The notes below the pieces were generated by a model, which was not told where the DNA came from, did not search any database, and worked only from the letters and a program-made list of their open reading frames with translations. The position numbers and the translations under genes are program-made. Positions 21,161 through 30,376 of a stretch of DNA of 41,133 nt are shown here, one piece after another. Within the stretch, counting starts at the first letter, position 1, and each line of letters starts with the position of its first letter. Origin of the DNA: Butyrivibrio sp. (GTDB taxonomy: Bacteria; Bacillota_A; Clostridia; Lachnospirales; Lachnospiraceae); contig JAILOW010000032.1 in NCBI GenBank assembly GCA_024690635.1, forward strand, positions 1 to 41,133, given 5' to 3'.

Positions 21161-22777
21161 ATGGCTGAAAGATTTAACGCCCTCAGGCAAAAGATTCTCG
21201 ACTGGTGGAACCAGTTTACAGCCAGACAAAAGACCCTGATAATCGGAGCAGGAACGGTTATCCTGCTGACGGTTATTATTTTGGTGTCAGTGCTTAATCA
21301 GCCTCAGTATGTGCTTCTTGCTACAGCAAATTCCACAAAAGAGGCATCAGAGATCAAGGGGCTTTTGGATGGAGAATCCATAGGTTATAAAATGTCAGAT
21401 AACGGGCTGGAGTTCAGGGTCTTAAAGAAAGACCAGGCATCAGCCAGTCTTTTGCTGGGTGCAAATGATATCCAATCATATGCCTACAGCATCGATAATG
21501 TTACAGACGGCAGTTTTTCAACCACGGAATCCGACAAACAAAAGAAATATGTGTTATATCTGGAAAGCAGGCTGGAGCAGGACTTTATCCAAAAGTTCGA
21601 CGCCATCAAAAGCGCCAATGTTCAGCTGAATATTCCGGATAATGACGGAACTCTCATCGGCAACAAGGAGGAGTCATCAGCATGGATCCTGCTTGAGCTT
21701 GCAGAAGGAGCCAAGTTTGACGAAGATAATGCAGCCTTTCTCGCAAAGGCTGTTTCTGTTGCCCTAAGCAATGAGACAACGGATAACATAGTTATTCTTG
21801 ATACCGAAGGAAACATGCTCTTTTCCGGAGGTCAGGATGCAAGCGCTTCAGGCCTTGCATCCACTCAGCTTACAGTCAAGGCCAAGGCCGAGCAGCTTGT
21901 GAAGAGCGAGGTTAAAAAGGTACTTCTTGGCACCAAGCTCTACGACGACATAGAAGTTGCCAGCAACCTTGTGATGGATTTTTCAAACGAAGAAGTAGTT
22001 GAGCACAATTATACACCTGCAGAGGATCAGACACAGGGTGTTCTTTCACATGAAGATACCTATACAGCTGAGAACATAAACGGTATCTCAGGTATTCCGG
22101 GAACAGATTCCAACGCAGATGATGAGACTACATACGTAACTCAGGATAATGCCAATTCCACTTCCAATATAACCGAGGAATCAAGGGATTATCTTCCTAA
22201 CGAAAAGATCACCACCAAGACCAGCGGCCCCGGTGTGGTCAAGTATAAAGAGTCATCTATTTCGGTAACAGCCATAAATTATCTTGTCATGAAAGAATCT
22301 GATTATAAGAGTGGGGATCATGACGGAATGAGCTGGAACGACTTTAAGGCTGCAAATACAGATCCTTTGTCTATGGAAGTTCCCACCGAAATGATAAATG
22401 TGGTTTCAAAGGCTACGGGTATTATGGAGGAAAACGTAGCCATGGCGGCTTATACAGAGTATGTATTCTTTGATAAGACAGGCGCCAATATCACATTTAC
22501 GGATGTGCTTCAGATACTTCTTATCCTTGTTATCCTTGGACTTCTGGCATTTATCATTATCAGGAGCATGTGGACAAACAAGAAGACAGAAGAGGAAGCA
22601 GAACCCGAGCAGCTCTCTGTTGAATCTCTTCTTGAGTCACAGCCTCAGGAAATGCTCAATGATATTGAGGTGGATACGGGATCCGAAACCAAGAGACTTA
22701 TTGAGAAATTCGTTGACGAGAATCCGGAAGCTGCTGCGATTCTCCTCAGGAACTGGCTCAATGAGGACTTTGGCTGA
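21161..22777 (+). CDS. fliF: Flagellar MS-ring protein FliF
   Basis: This 538-aa inner-membrane ring protein has two membrane segments, about 24-46 (TLIIGAGTVILLTVIILVSV) and about 448-467 (ILLILVILGLLAFIIIRSM). The periplasmic ring-building region lies between them. The C-terminal tail (ETKRLIEKFVDENPEAAAILLRNWL) is the FliG-binding part. GGGGAGGGAG precedes the ATG. The ring acts as the base for export gate and rotor assembly. Confidence 0.97.
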   Translation: MAERFNALRQKILDWWNQFTARQKTLIIGAGTVILLTVIILVSVLNQPQYVLLATANSTKEASEIKGLLDGESIGYKMSDNGLEFRVLKKDQASASLLLGANDIQSYAYSIDNVTDGSFSTTESDKQKKYVLYLESRLEQDFIQKFDAIKSANVQLNIPDNDGTLIGNKEESSAWILLELAEGAKFDEDNAAFLAKAVSVALSNETTDNIVILDTEGNMLFSGGQDASASGLASTQLTVKAKAEQLVKSEVKKVLLGTKLYDDIEVASNLVMDFSNEEVVEHNYTPAEDQTQGVLSHEDTYTAENINGISGIPGTDSNADDETTYVTQDNANSTSNITEESRDYLPNEKITTKTSGPGVVKYKESSISVTAINYLVMKESDYKSGDHDGMSWNDFKAANTDPLSMEVPTEMINVVSKATGIMEENVAMAAYTEYVFFDKTGANITFTDVLQILLILVILGLLAFIIIRSMWTNKKTEEEAEPEQLSVESLLESQPQEMLNDIEVDTGSETKRLIEKFVDENPEAAAILLRNWLNEDFG

Positions 22778-22809
22778 TTATTTAGTTTTGTTGACGGAGT
22801 GAAAGAATT

Positions 22810-23847
22810 ATGGATGCTGCAACAACTTCCGCGAACAGTGCGCTGATAGCGGATTTTACAGGAACACAAAAAGCTGCGATTCTTCTGATCGCTCTTGGAC
22901 CTGAAAAGTCTTCTGCCATCTTTAAACATCTTAAAGAGGAGGAGATCGAGGAACTTACGCTTGAAATTGCCAACACAAGAAGCGTAACCTCTCAGATCAA
23001 AGAGGCGGTACTTGAAGAGTTCTACGGAGTATGCCTTGCGCAACAGTATATTGCAGAGGGTGGTATCACATATGCTAAAGAGCTTCTTGAAAAAGCTCTC
23101 GGAGAAGATAAGGCTCTTGACGTTATCAGTAAACTTACCGCTTCCCTTCAGGTTAAGCCCTTCGAGTTTATCAGAAAGACCGAGCCTTCTCAGATACTTA
23201 CTTTCATACAGGACGAGCATCCTCAGACAATCGCTCTTATTTTGTCGTATATGTCACCGTCTCAGAGTGCACTTATCCTTTCTGCACTTGCTCCTGACAG
23301 ACAGGCAGACGTTGCTAAGCGTATTGCATCCATGGACAGAACAAGTCCGGATACAATAAAAGAGGTAGAAAAAGTGCTGGAATCCAAGCTGTCATCTCTT
23401 GTAAATCAGGATTACACAATTATCGGTGGTGTGGACGCTGTTGTAGAGATCCTCAATACCGTAGACAGAGCTACAGAGAAACATATCATGGAGACTCTGG
23501 AAATCGAAGAGCCCGAACTTGCGGACGAGATCAGGAAAAAGATGTTCGTATTCGAGGACATTCTTCTTTTGGACGACAGATCCATTCAGAGAGTGCTGCG
23601 TGAAGTTGAAAACAGCGATCTGGCTCTTGCATGTAAGGGCGCTACAGAGCAGGTACAGACAGCTATCTTTAATAACCTGTCCAAGCGTCTTGCCGCTATG
23701 ATCAAGGAAGATATGGATTTCATGGGTCCTGTTCGTATGAAGGATGTTGAGGAAGCTCAGCAGAAGATCGTTAACGTCATCAGAAAGCTTGAGGATTCCG
23801 GTGAGATCGTAATCTCCAGAGGCGGAGGTGATGAGCTGGTTGTCTAA
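22810..23847 (+). CDS. fliG: Flagellar motor switch protein FliG
   Basis: This 345-aa C-ring protein couples the MS ring to torque. The N-terminal FliF-binding part contains TGTQKAAILLIALGPEKSSAIFKHLKEEEIEEL. The middle domain has the EHPQTIALILSYM motif. The C-terminal charged helix (LLDDRSIQRVLREVENSDLALAC) contacts MotA in the family. Length is standard. Its 3' end overlaps the fliH start. Confidence 0.97.
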   Translation: MDAATTSANSALIADFTGTQKAAILLIALGPEKSSAIFKHLKEEEIEELTLEIANTRSVTSQIKEAVLEEFYGVCLAQQYIAEGGITYAKELLEKALGEDKALDVISKLTASLQVKPFEFIRKTEPSQILTFIQDEHPQTIALILSYMSPSQSALILSALAPDRQADVAKRIASMDRTSPDTIKEVEKVLESKLSSLVNQDYTIIGGVDAVVEILNTVDRATEKHIMETLEIEEPELADEIRKKMFVFEDILLLDDRSIQRVLREVENSDLALACKGATEQVQTAIFNNLSKRLAAMIKEDMDFMGPVRMKDVEEAQQKIVNVIRKLEDSGEIVISRGGGDELVV

Positions 23848-24712
23848 TCTGTTTAAAGCCGGCTACATAAATGTTGAAAACACCGGCACAAGGATAATTG
23901 ATAATAACGAACTTGCAAATAGAAAGATAGAAGCCTTTCAGGAAGCGGAGTTAAAGCGCCAGAGGGCTATGATGCAGGAGGAAGGCTTTTCCGAGGGCGT
24001 TGATGATTCTGATTTTATTCCAGGAATAGATATGGAGCAGCTCAGTCAGCTCACAGAAGATCAGGGAATGCTGGAGCCTGTACAGGATCCGCAGTTTGAT
24101 ATGGAAGCCATGCAGGCCGAGATTGACTTAAAGCTTCAGCAGGCTCAGGAACAGGCGGATATGATCATTCAGGATGCTCAGAGCAGAGCTCAGGGGATAA
24201 TGGATGATGCAGCTGCCAAAGGCAGACAGGAAGGCTATGATGCAGGTTACCAGGAAGGCCTTGCTGCAGCTGAACAGCTCAAGGCAGAGATAGAATCCCA
24301 GAGGGGAGATCTTGAAAAAGAGTATCAGCAGATAGTTGACGAGATCGAGCCTGAGATGGTGGATGTGCTCACGCAGATCTATGAGCATGTTTTTAATATT
24401 GAGCTCAGAGAAGATAAGGGGATCATCCTTCATCTTTTAAAATCCACACTTTCAAGGATCGAGCCCGGAAAGAATCTTATTGTTCATGTTTCATCCGATG
24501 ATTACGATGATGTCATGGATGAAAAGGACATGCTTGATGCCTGCCTTACATCTCCAAATGCCACCATGGAAATCATAGAAGATCCGCTGCTAAAGGAAAA
24601 CGAGTGCATGATCGAATCCGACAGCGGTGTTTTTGATTGCAGTCTTGGTGTCGAACTTTCGGAGATATCCAGGAAATTAAAGCTTTTGTCTTTTGACAGA
24701 GACAGAAGATAA
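23831..24712 (+). CDS. fliH: Flagellar export ATPase regulator FliH
   Basis: This 293-aa protein is a FliH-type stator for the FliI ATPase. A long coiled coil (about residues 85-170) is rich in Gln, Ala, Glu and Gly, including KGRQEGYDAGYQEGLAAAEQ, which recalls the glycine-repeat segment of FliH. The C-terminal domain resembles the V-type ATPase E subunit. The ATG at 23831 overlaps fliG by 17 nt. A GTG at 23828 is also possible. CCAGAGG (23816-23822) is the likely ribosome site, inside fliG. Sequence similarity in this family is weak, so order and coiled coil carry much of the call. Confidence 0.88.
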   Translation: MSWLSNLFKAGYINVENTGTRIIDNNELANRKIEAFQEAELKRQRAMMQEEGFSEGVDDSDFIPGIDMEQLSQLTEDQGMLEPVQDPQFDMEAMQAEIDLKLQQAQEQADMIIQDAQSRAQGIMDDAAAKGRQEGYDAGYQEGLAAAEQLKAEIESQRGDLEKEYQQIVDEIEPEMVDVLTQIYEHVFNIELREDKGIILHLLKSTLSRIEPGKNLIVHVSSDDYDDVMDEKDMLDACLTSPNATMEIIEDPLLKENECMIESDSGVFDCSLGVELSEISRKLKLLSFDRDRR

Positions 24713-24728
24713 TTCGAGGTAAAGATTA

Positions 24729-26087
24729 TTGCTTACATCATCTTTTGATATATCTAAATACAAAAAGATGAAGAATGCGCCTTTTTACCGCATGAGGGGG
24801 AAGGTTGTCAATGTCATCGGACTGACCATTGAATCGGCAGGACCTGATGCAAAGCTTGGGGATATATGCCTTATCTATCCCAAGAAAAAGGACAACGAGG
24901 AAGCGGGAGATCCTCCTGCAAAGCCTGCCATGGCAGAGGTTGTGGGATTTAAAGACAATCACGTTCAGCTGATGCCCTATGAAAATACCAGTGGCATAGG
25001 TAACGGCAGCATTGTTGAAAATACCGATTCACCCCTTAGAGTAAATGTTGGAGAAGGCCTTTTGGGTCAGACACTTGACGGCCTTGGAAGGATAGACGGA
25101 ACCAACTACGGCAAGGGTGTTATGCTTGAAGGCGGAGTTGCTTATTCTGTTGAGAACCAGCCTCCGGATCCAATGACAAGAGATCCCATCTCAGAGGTTA
25201 TGTCCCTTGGAGTTAAGGCTGTTGACGGTCTTTTGACTGTTGGTAAAGGGCAGCGTATCGGTATCTTTGCAGGCTCAGGTGTTGGAAAATCCACACTTCT
25301 TGGCATGTTTGCAAGGAACACCCAGGCTGACATTAATGTCATTGCTCTTATCGGAGAGCGTGGCAGGGAGGTTCGCGAATTCATCGAAAGAGACCTTGGA
25401 GAAGAAGGTATGAGGCGCTCCATAGTTGTCTGCGCAACTTCCGATAAACCTGCCCTTGAAAGACTTAAGGCTGCCAAAACGGCAACTTCCATCGCTGAAT
25501 ATTTCAGAGATAAAGGCAAGGATGTTCTTTTGATGATGGATTCTCTTACCAGATTTTCCATGGCTCAAAGAGAGATCGGACTTGCCAGCGGAGAGCCTCC
25601 GGTATCAAGAGGCTATCCGCCAAGCGTATATGCCGAGATGCCCAAGCTCTTAGAGAGAGCAGGCAGATCCAGAAGAGGCTCTATCACAGGTCTTTATACC
25701 GTTCTTGTTGACGGTGATGACATGAACGAGCCTATCACAGATACCGCCAGAGGTATTTTGGACGGACATATTGTACTTAACAGAAAACTTGCGCAAAAGA
25801 ATCATTATCCTGCGATCGATGTTCTTGCAAGTATTTCCAGATGTATGTCTGCCATAGCAGATCCTGAGCATAAAAGAGCTGCAGGCAAATTAAAGAACGT
25901 GCTTGCAACATACAATGATGCAGAAGATCTTATAAACATCGGCGCTTACAGAACAGGCGCCAATAAGAACATCGATTATGCAGTATCAAAGATTGAGAGG
26001 GTAAATGCTTTTCTTATGCAGGAGACAGATGAAAAGTTTACCTTTGAAGAGATCAGAAACCAGCTTATCTCAATGTTTGAAGATTAA
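24729..26087 (+). CDS. fliI: Flagellum-specific export ATPase FliI
   Basis: This 452-aa hexameric ATPase energises flagellar protein export. The Walker A motif GIFAGSGVGKSTLL is near residues 177-190, and Walker B is DVLLMMDSLTRFSMAQREI. The motif GEPPVSRGYPPSVYAEMPKLLERAGR is typical of the F1-beta-like type III ATPases. The start is TTG at 24729, supported by GAGGT 8 nt upstream. It forms a complex with FliH and FliJ, encoded on either side. Confidence 0.97.
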   Translation: MLTSSFDISKYKKMKNAPFYRMRGKVVNVIGLTIESAGPDAKLGDICLIYPKKKDNEEAGDPPAKPAMAEVVGFKDNHVQLMPYENTSGIGNGSIVENTDSPLRVNVGEGLLGQTLDGLGRIDGTNYGKGVMLEGGVAYSVENQPPDPMTRDPISEVMSLGVKAVDGLLTVGKGQRIGIFAGSGVGKSTLLGMFARNTQADINVIALIGERGREVREFIERDLGEEGMRRSIVVCATSDKPALERLKAAKTATSIAEYFRDKGKDVLLMMDSLTRFSMAQREIGLASGEPPVSRGYPPSVYAEMPKLLERAGRSRRGSITGLYTVLVDGDDMNEPITDTARGILDGHIVLNRKLAQKNHYPAIDVLASISRCMSAIADPEHKRAAGKLKNVLATYNDAEDLINIGAYRTGANKNIDYAVSKIERVNAFLMQETDEKFTFEEIRNQLISMFED

Positions 26088-26102
26088 GGAAAATAATAAA
26101 CG

Positions 26103-26561
26103 ATGGCTAGATTCGTTTACAGGATGCAAAGCGTACTTAATATCAAACAGCAGACTGAGAATCAGACCAAAATGGAATTTGGTGTGGCTCAGGCTGAGCT
26201 TAATGAGCAGATCGATATTCTGGAAGGATATATAAGGAGAAAAGAGAACTATCTCATAGAAGCCGAAGAACTCAGAAATGATGCAAGTTTAAAGCTTCAG
26301 GATATACTTGATAACCAGTATGCCACGGCGCAGATGGATGTTATGATAAAACATCAGGCTGCTGTGGTTGCGCAGTATGAACAAAAGGTTGAAAAGATAA
26401 GGGTCAGGCTGACCCGAAACATTCAGGAACGTAAGATGCAGGAGATACTAAGAGATCGTGCTTTTGCTGAATTTTTAGAGGAACAGAAACAGGAAGAAGC
26501 AAAAGAGAACGATCAGCGTACCAGCTTTACTTACGGACAAAGACAAAAGGAAGATGATTAA
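26103..26561 (+). CDS. fliJ: Flagellar export protein FliJ
   Basis: This 152-aa protein is almost entirely a Gln/Glu/Lys-rich antiparallel coiled coil, as in FliJ, the stalk of the export ATPase. The N-terminus (FVYRMQSVLNIKQQTENQTKMEFG) and the late RDRAFAEFLEEQKQEEAKEND segment fit the family. It sits between fliI and the motE-like gene, and its stop abuts the next ATG with no gap. Confidence 0.92.
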   Translation: MARFVYRMQSVLNIKQQTENQTKMEFGVAQAELNEQIDILEGYIRRKENYLIEAEELRNDASLKLQDILDNQYATAQMDVMIKHQAAVVAQYEQKVEKIRVRLTRNIQERKMQEILRDRAFAEFLEEQKQEEAKENDQRTSFTYGQRQKEDD

Positions 26562-27506
26562 ATGGCTGATAACGGTTTACTGAATTCGCCGGATGATCCC
26601 AAGGCGGCAAGAGCCAGGCTCAAAGCGGATAAAAAAGAATATCGGAAAAACTTAAAGGCCCAGAGAAAAGAGCAACGGGATAAGGAACGTGAATTTGCCG
26701 ACAGGTCTGAGGAGATCAACGGAGATAATGCCGGTGGCTTTTTTACAATTGTGATAACTTTCCTTATTATCGTAATATGGCTTGCTATCATGGCGCTTTT
26801 GGTAAAGCTTGATGTCGGAGGCTTTGGCTCGGATATTCTGGCACCCCTCCTTAGGGATATTCCTTACATCAGCTTTATCCTTCCTGATGGCTCCGTTCAA
26901 AAGGGTGACAGTTCAGGACAGGTTGAACTTGCTGATTTTTCATCAGATGGAGCTTCAACCGTTTTGACAACAAACGATGATGCAAATGCTTATATTAAGA
27001 GACTTGAGCAGGCGCTTCAGGCTGAGATGGAGCAAAACAGCCAGTATGCTGCGGAAATAGAAAAGCTGAAAACTGAAGTAGACAGGCTTGAGCCGTTTGA
27101 AAAACAGCAAAAAGAGTTTTATGATCAAAGAGCTCAGTTCTACGAGGATATAGTTTACGGAGATAAAGCCCCGGATGTTGAAGCTTATATAGAGTACTAC
27201 GAGATGCTGGATCCGGAATCCGCTTCGCAGATCTATGAAAAGGTACTTAAATCCCAGGGAGAAGATGCTGCCATCAAGGCTTTTGCCACCACATATTCCG
27301 GCATGAAGGCCAAGCAGGCTGCAGCTATCTTTGATGAAATGATCAATGAAAACCAGATAACCCTGGTTTCACGTATACTTGCCCAGATGTCTGTTGAAAA
27401 CAGAGGAGATATTCTGGCTGTAATGGAAAAACCCAATGCGGCAAAGGTTACACAGCTTCTTGAACCTTCCGCTCTGGAGCAGGAATCAACACAGGTTACA
27501 CGCTGA
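26562..27506 (+). CDS. MotE/YlxF-like flagellar protein
   Basis: This 314-aa protein corresponds in position to Bacillus ylxF, between fliJ and fliK. A highly charged N-terminus (about 1-60) precedes one membrane segment (about 61-84, FTIVITFLIIVIWLAIMALLVKL). A coiled coil spans about 140-190 (AEIEKLKTEVDRLEPFEKQQKEFYDQRAQFYED). The C-terminal domain (about 205-300) resembles MgtE-N/FliG-type helices (YSGMKAKQAAAIFDEMIN). In related bacteria MotE stabilises a stator or periplasmic motor part. The exact role here is inferred. Confidence 0.82.
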   Translation: MADNGLLNSPDDPKAARARLKADKKEYRKNLKAQRKEQRDKEREFADRSEEINGDNAGGFFTIVITFLIIVIWLAIMALLVKLDVGGFGSDILAPLLRDIPYISFILPDGSVQKGDSSGQVELADFSSDGASTVLTTNDDANAYIKRLEQALQAEMEQNSQYAAEIEKLKTEVDRLEPFEKQQKEFYDQRAQFYEDIVYGDKAPDVEAYIEYYEMLDPESASQIYEKVLKSQGEDAAIKAFATTYSGMKAKQAAAIFDEMINENQITLVSRILAQMSVENRGDILAVMEKPNAAKVTQLLEPSALEQESTQVTR

Positions 27507-27522
27507 TAATATTTTTTAAAAA

Positions 27523-27565
27523 ATCGACATTATTGCTATAAAGTATATGGCAATAATGTCGATAT
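27523..27565 (+). promoter_or_regulatory. Perfect inverted repeat carrying a sigma-28-like promoter upstream of fliK
   Basis: ATCGACATTATTGC (27523-27536) and GCAATAATGTCGAT (27550-27563) form a perfect 14-bp inverted repeat with a 13-nt loop. TAAA (27539-27542), 15 nt and GTCGATAT (27558-27565) match the flagellar sigma-28/SigD promoter TAAA-N15-GCCGATAT with one mismatch. The T tract after the stem is poor, so it is not a clear terminator for the upstream genes. Confidence 0.5.
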
Positions 27566-27638
27566 ATTCTGTGAAATAGTATGGGTATAAGTATGTTTAT
27601 GCCCGCACATATAAAACTGAATAGAAAGGAGAAGGTGA

Positions 27639-29090
27639 ATGAGCAGTGCTACAAATCAGGTGGGCATGCTGATGTCTATCACAGGCCAGAGCACTGCAGC
27701 CACAAACGTTTCGGCGCTTAACCAGAAGGCTGGCGAAAAAGCAGCCGCAGGTTTTGACAGTATCTTAAGCCAGATCACAGAAAATGTGACCATGCAAAGA
27801 ACAAACGAAGCCCAAAAGACTTTGGGACAGGTCAAAGCAGTGGTAAGCGATAACGGAAACAATGCAGCTGATAACACCAAAACAGATCAGATCATAGCTG
27901 ATACAACCAAAGTTGAGATCAAAGATCAGACAGTTGTTACAGATAATAATGCTGCAAAGACCGAAACGGTTGGAAAGGAATCCGCAGGAGAGCTGCAGGA
28001 AGCCATTAACGAAGATGGCAAAGAACTAATCACCCAGATCTCGGAAGAACTTGATGTAACTGAGGAAGAAGTTATTCAGGCAATGCAGGTACTGGGACTT
28101 ATGGCGGCAGATCTTTTGAACCCACAGAATATACAGCAGGTTGTTACAGCAGTTTTGGGTGAAGAGCAGACGGCAGACCTTATCACAGATTCTGATATAT
28201 ATACTTCACTGCAGGACCTCATGGAGGGTGCGGAAAGTATGAAGAGCGAGCTTATGAATGAGTTCGATCTATCAGACGAAGAATTTGAAGCTGCAATTGC
28301 AGATACGGCCAAGAATTTCAAGGATGTTCTTGAAGAGGGGATCTCAGATATCACTGAGGAAATTCCTGAAACAGCTGAATTTGTAAAAGCAGATTCACAG
28401 ACAGCAAAAGTAAAGGCACCACAGTCAGAGGCGATCACGGAAGAAGCTCCCAAGGATGAGCCGGTTGTAAAGGTTGTTGCGGAAGGTTCCAAAAATTCCG
28501 GAAACAAGGGCGCGGCAAATAGCGGAGCGGAATCGTCTAATTTATTTAACCAGCTGATGAACAATTTGACAGATGCGGTGGCAGAGACAGAGAGTTTCGG
28601 ACAGATCAGTTACACCGACAGAGCGCAGATGGAAAACATTGTCAGACAGATAGCCGACAGGATCACTGTTATGACAAGTGCAGAAGAAACATCCATGGAG
28701 ATGTCGCTCAATCCCGCAAGCCTTGGTAATGTAAATGTCCTTCTTACAAGCGGTAAGGACGGAATAGTTGCCAAATTTACAGCTCAGAACGAGATCGTAA
28801 AAGAAGCGGTTGAAAGTCAGATGGTTATGCTTCAGCAAAAGTTCGAAGAACAGGGTATCAAAGTTAATTCAATAGAAGTTACAATTGCAAGTCATGCTTT
28901 TGAGCAGAACCTGCAACAGGAAGATAACGGACAGGCTTCTCAGGAAGAAGCATCCAAGAAATCCAAGAACCTTAGAAGGATCAATCTCTCCGAACTGGAT
29001 CCTGAAGAGGAAGACAGTATGAATGATGCCGAAAAGATAGCGGCGCAGATGATGGCCATGTCAGGAAATTCAATCGATTTCTCGGCATGA
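27639..29090 (+). CDS. fliK: Flagellar hook-length control protein FliK
   Basis: This 483-aa secreted ruler protein ends hook growth. The N-terminal and middle parts are low complexity, acidic and Gln/Ala/Thr-rich, as usual. The C-terminal Flg_hook domain (about 330-430) has SMEMSLNPASLGNVNVLL and AQNEIVKEAVESQMVMLQQKFEEQGIKVNSIEVTI, the conserved export-switching core. GAAAGGAGAAGG precedes the ATG. It is preceded by a 132-bp spacer with a promoter-like inverted repeat. Confidence 0.94.
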   Translation: MSSATNQVGMLMSITGQSTAATNVSALNQKAGEKAAAGFDSILSQITENVTMQRTNEAQKTLGQVKAVVSDNGNNAADNTKTDQIIADTTKVEIKDQTVVTDNNAAKTETVGKESAGELQEAINEDGKELITQISEELDVTEEEVIQAMQVLGLMAADLLNPQNIQQVVTAVLGEEQTADLITDSDIYTSLQDLMEGAESMKSELMNEFDLSDEEFEAAIADTAKNFKDVLEEGISDITEEIPETAEFVKADSQTAKVKAPQSEAITEEAPKDEPVVKVVAEGSKNSGNKGAANSGAESSNLFNQLMNNLTDAVAETESFGQISYTDRAQMENIVRQIADRITVMTSAEETSMEMSLNPASLGNVNVLLTSGKDGIVAKFTAQNEIVKEAVESQMVMLQQKFEEQGIKVNSIEVTIASHAFEQNLQQEDNGQASQEEASKKSKNLRRINLSELDPEEEDSMNDAEKIAAQMMAMSGNSIDFSA

Positions 29091-29109
29091 TTACGGAAAG
29101 GACATAGAT

Positions 29110-29784
29110 ATGAGCGATGTTAGTTCTGTAAATGCAGTGATAAAGAACGGTGAAGTTGTAAACGGTACTCAGAAAAGCAATACCCCTACAACTACTCCTA
29201 CAGGTTACGACAAGGACTCTTTCCTTAAGATCCTCGTAGCCCAGATGAAATATCAGGATCCCATGGAGCCTACTTCCAATACCGAGTATATTTCCCAGTA
29301 TGCTACCTTCACACAGGTAGAGCAGCTCAACAACATGGCAAACTCCATGTCCCTTTCAAGGGCATCCGAGATGGTAGGAAAGACCGTTAAGGTTACTCAG
29401 ACCAATGAAAACGGAAAGACATCCGATGTTGTTGGTGTTGTTGACTACGTAACATACAGCGGAAACAAGGCTTACATCAATATCGACGGCGTAAATTACA
29501 ACGTTGATGATGTTACGGAAGTTTACGATCCCGATTATACAGATGCAATGGCTACTATCCAGGATTTCCAGAAGGCTATCGACAAGCTTCCTAACCTTGA
29601 GGAGATCACTGATAAGGATCATGGTGTAACCATCGATACTATGTACAAGTTCTACACCGAGCTTATGACTGATAAAGCAAAAGCTATGATGGACAAGGAT
29701 TATGTAACATCTCTTCAGCAGTATGTTAACAGAATTGATGACATCAGAGGAGATTCACACAGAAGTCTTACTAAGACTGTTTAA
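29110..29784 (+). CDS. flgD: Flagellar hook assembly scaffold FlgD
   Basis: This 224-aa hook-cap protein is needed for polymerisation of FlgE. The N-terminal signature YDKDSFLKILVAQMKYQDPMEPTSNTEYISQYATFTQVEQ (about 34-75) is complete. The C-terminal portion is variable. GGAAAGGA precedes the ATG. It lies between fliK and a small flagellar operon gene, as in other Firmicutes. Confidence 0.96.
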   Translation: MSDVSSVNAVIKNGEVVNGTQKSNTPTTTPTGYDKDSFLKILVAQMKYQDPMEPTSNTEYISQYATFTQVEQLNNMANSMSLSRASEMVGKTVKVTQTNENGKTSDVVGVVDYVTYSGNKAYINIDGVNYNVDDVTEVYDPDYTDAMATIQDFQKAIDKLPNLEEITDKDHGVTIDTMYKFYTELMTDKAKAMMDKDYVTSLQQYVNRIDDIRGDSHRSLTKTV

Positions 29785-29798
29785 CGGAGGATAAAGAC

Positions 29799-30224
29799 AT
29801 GATGATGGATGGTCGTCAGTTCTTTTCCATTGACCAGGTTCAGGACACCTACCTAAACGGTGGTGTCCAGAAACCCGGAAAGAACAACCAGAATTTACCC
29901 ACCGGGGAAAATTCTTTTGCTGCAGTACTAAATAAAATACAGCAGTCTGCCGATAATATTAACAGTGAAGAACCTGTTAAGTTTTCTAAGCATGCCGTAA
30001 ACAGACTGAGCATGAGAAACATCGAGCTTACAAGGGATCAGATGGAGAGACTGAACCAGGGTAAGATCGAGGCCGGTGAAAAGGGCATCAAGGATTCACT
30101 TATACTTGTGGATCAGCTTGCATTTATCGTTAATGTTCCCAATAACACGGTTGTTACAGCAATGGATCAGACAGAAACGAAGACTAACGTATTCACTAAC
30201 ATAGACGGAGCGGTTATTGCATGA
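29799..30224 (+). CDS. Flagellar operon protein (TIGR02530-like)
   Basis: This 141-aa protein contains the segment VKFSKHAVNRLSMRNIELTRDQMERLNQGKIEAGEKGIKDSLILVDQLAFIVNVPNNTVVTAMDQTE, which matches the small family known only as a flagellar operon protein next to flgD and flgE in Firmicutes. The N-terminus is variable. CGGAGG precedes ATG codons at 29799 and 29802. A hook-assembly or export-related role is suggested by context, but none is established. Confidence 0.85.
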   Translation: MMMDGRQFFSIDQVQDTYLNGGVQKPGKNNQNLPTGENSFAAVLNKIQQSADNINSEEPVKFSKHAVNRLSMRNIELTRDQMERLNQGKIEAGEKGIKDSLILVDQLAFIVNVPNNTVVTAMDQTETKTNVFTNIDGAVIA

Positions 30225-30234
30225 TTGGACCGAA

Positions 30235-30306
30235 GTAAATACAAAGCCCGAAGTGCTTGTATTTACCAGGAGATCTTGGATCTTCCCGACTGACTGAGGG
30301 AGGATC
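30235..30306 (+). promoter_or_regulatory. Structured leader upstream of flgE
   Basis: Two hairpins follow one another in the 152-bp gap before flgE. The first is a perfect 10-bp stem GTAAATACAA/TTGTATTTAC (30235-30244, 30257-30266). The second is a 9-bp stem with one G-T pair, GATCTTCCC/GGGAGGATC (30279-30287, 30298-30306), with loop GACTGACTGA. Neither has a T tract. They may be an RNA processing or translational control element; it is not a riboswitch class I recognise. Confidence 0.45.
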
Positions 30307-30376
30307 GTCGCAAACAAAACCTCATCCGTCCAAAATCAAATATCAATACTCATATTATGATGGAGGACTTTGCCTT

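Noticed and set aside
30225..30376. Cyclic-di-GMP riboswitch before flgE
   Set aside because: The hairpins lack the conserved GEMM core and tetraloop pattern, so no riboswitch class is assigned.
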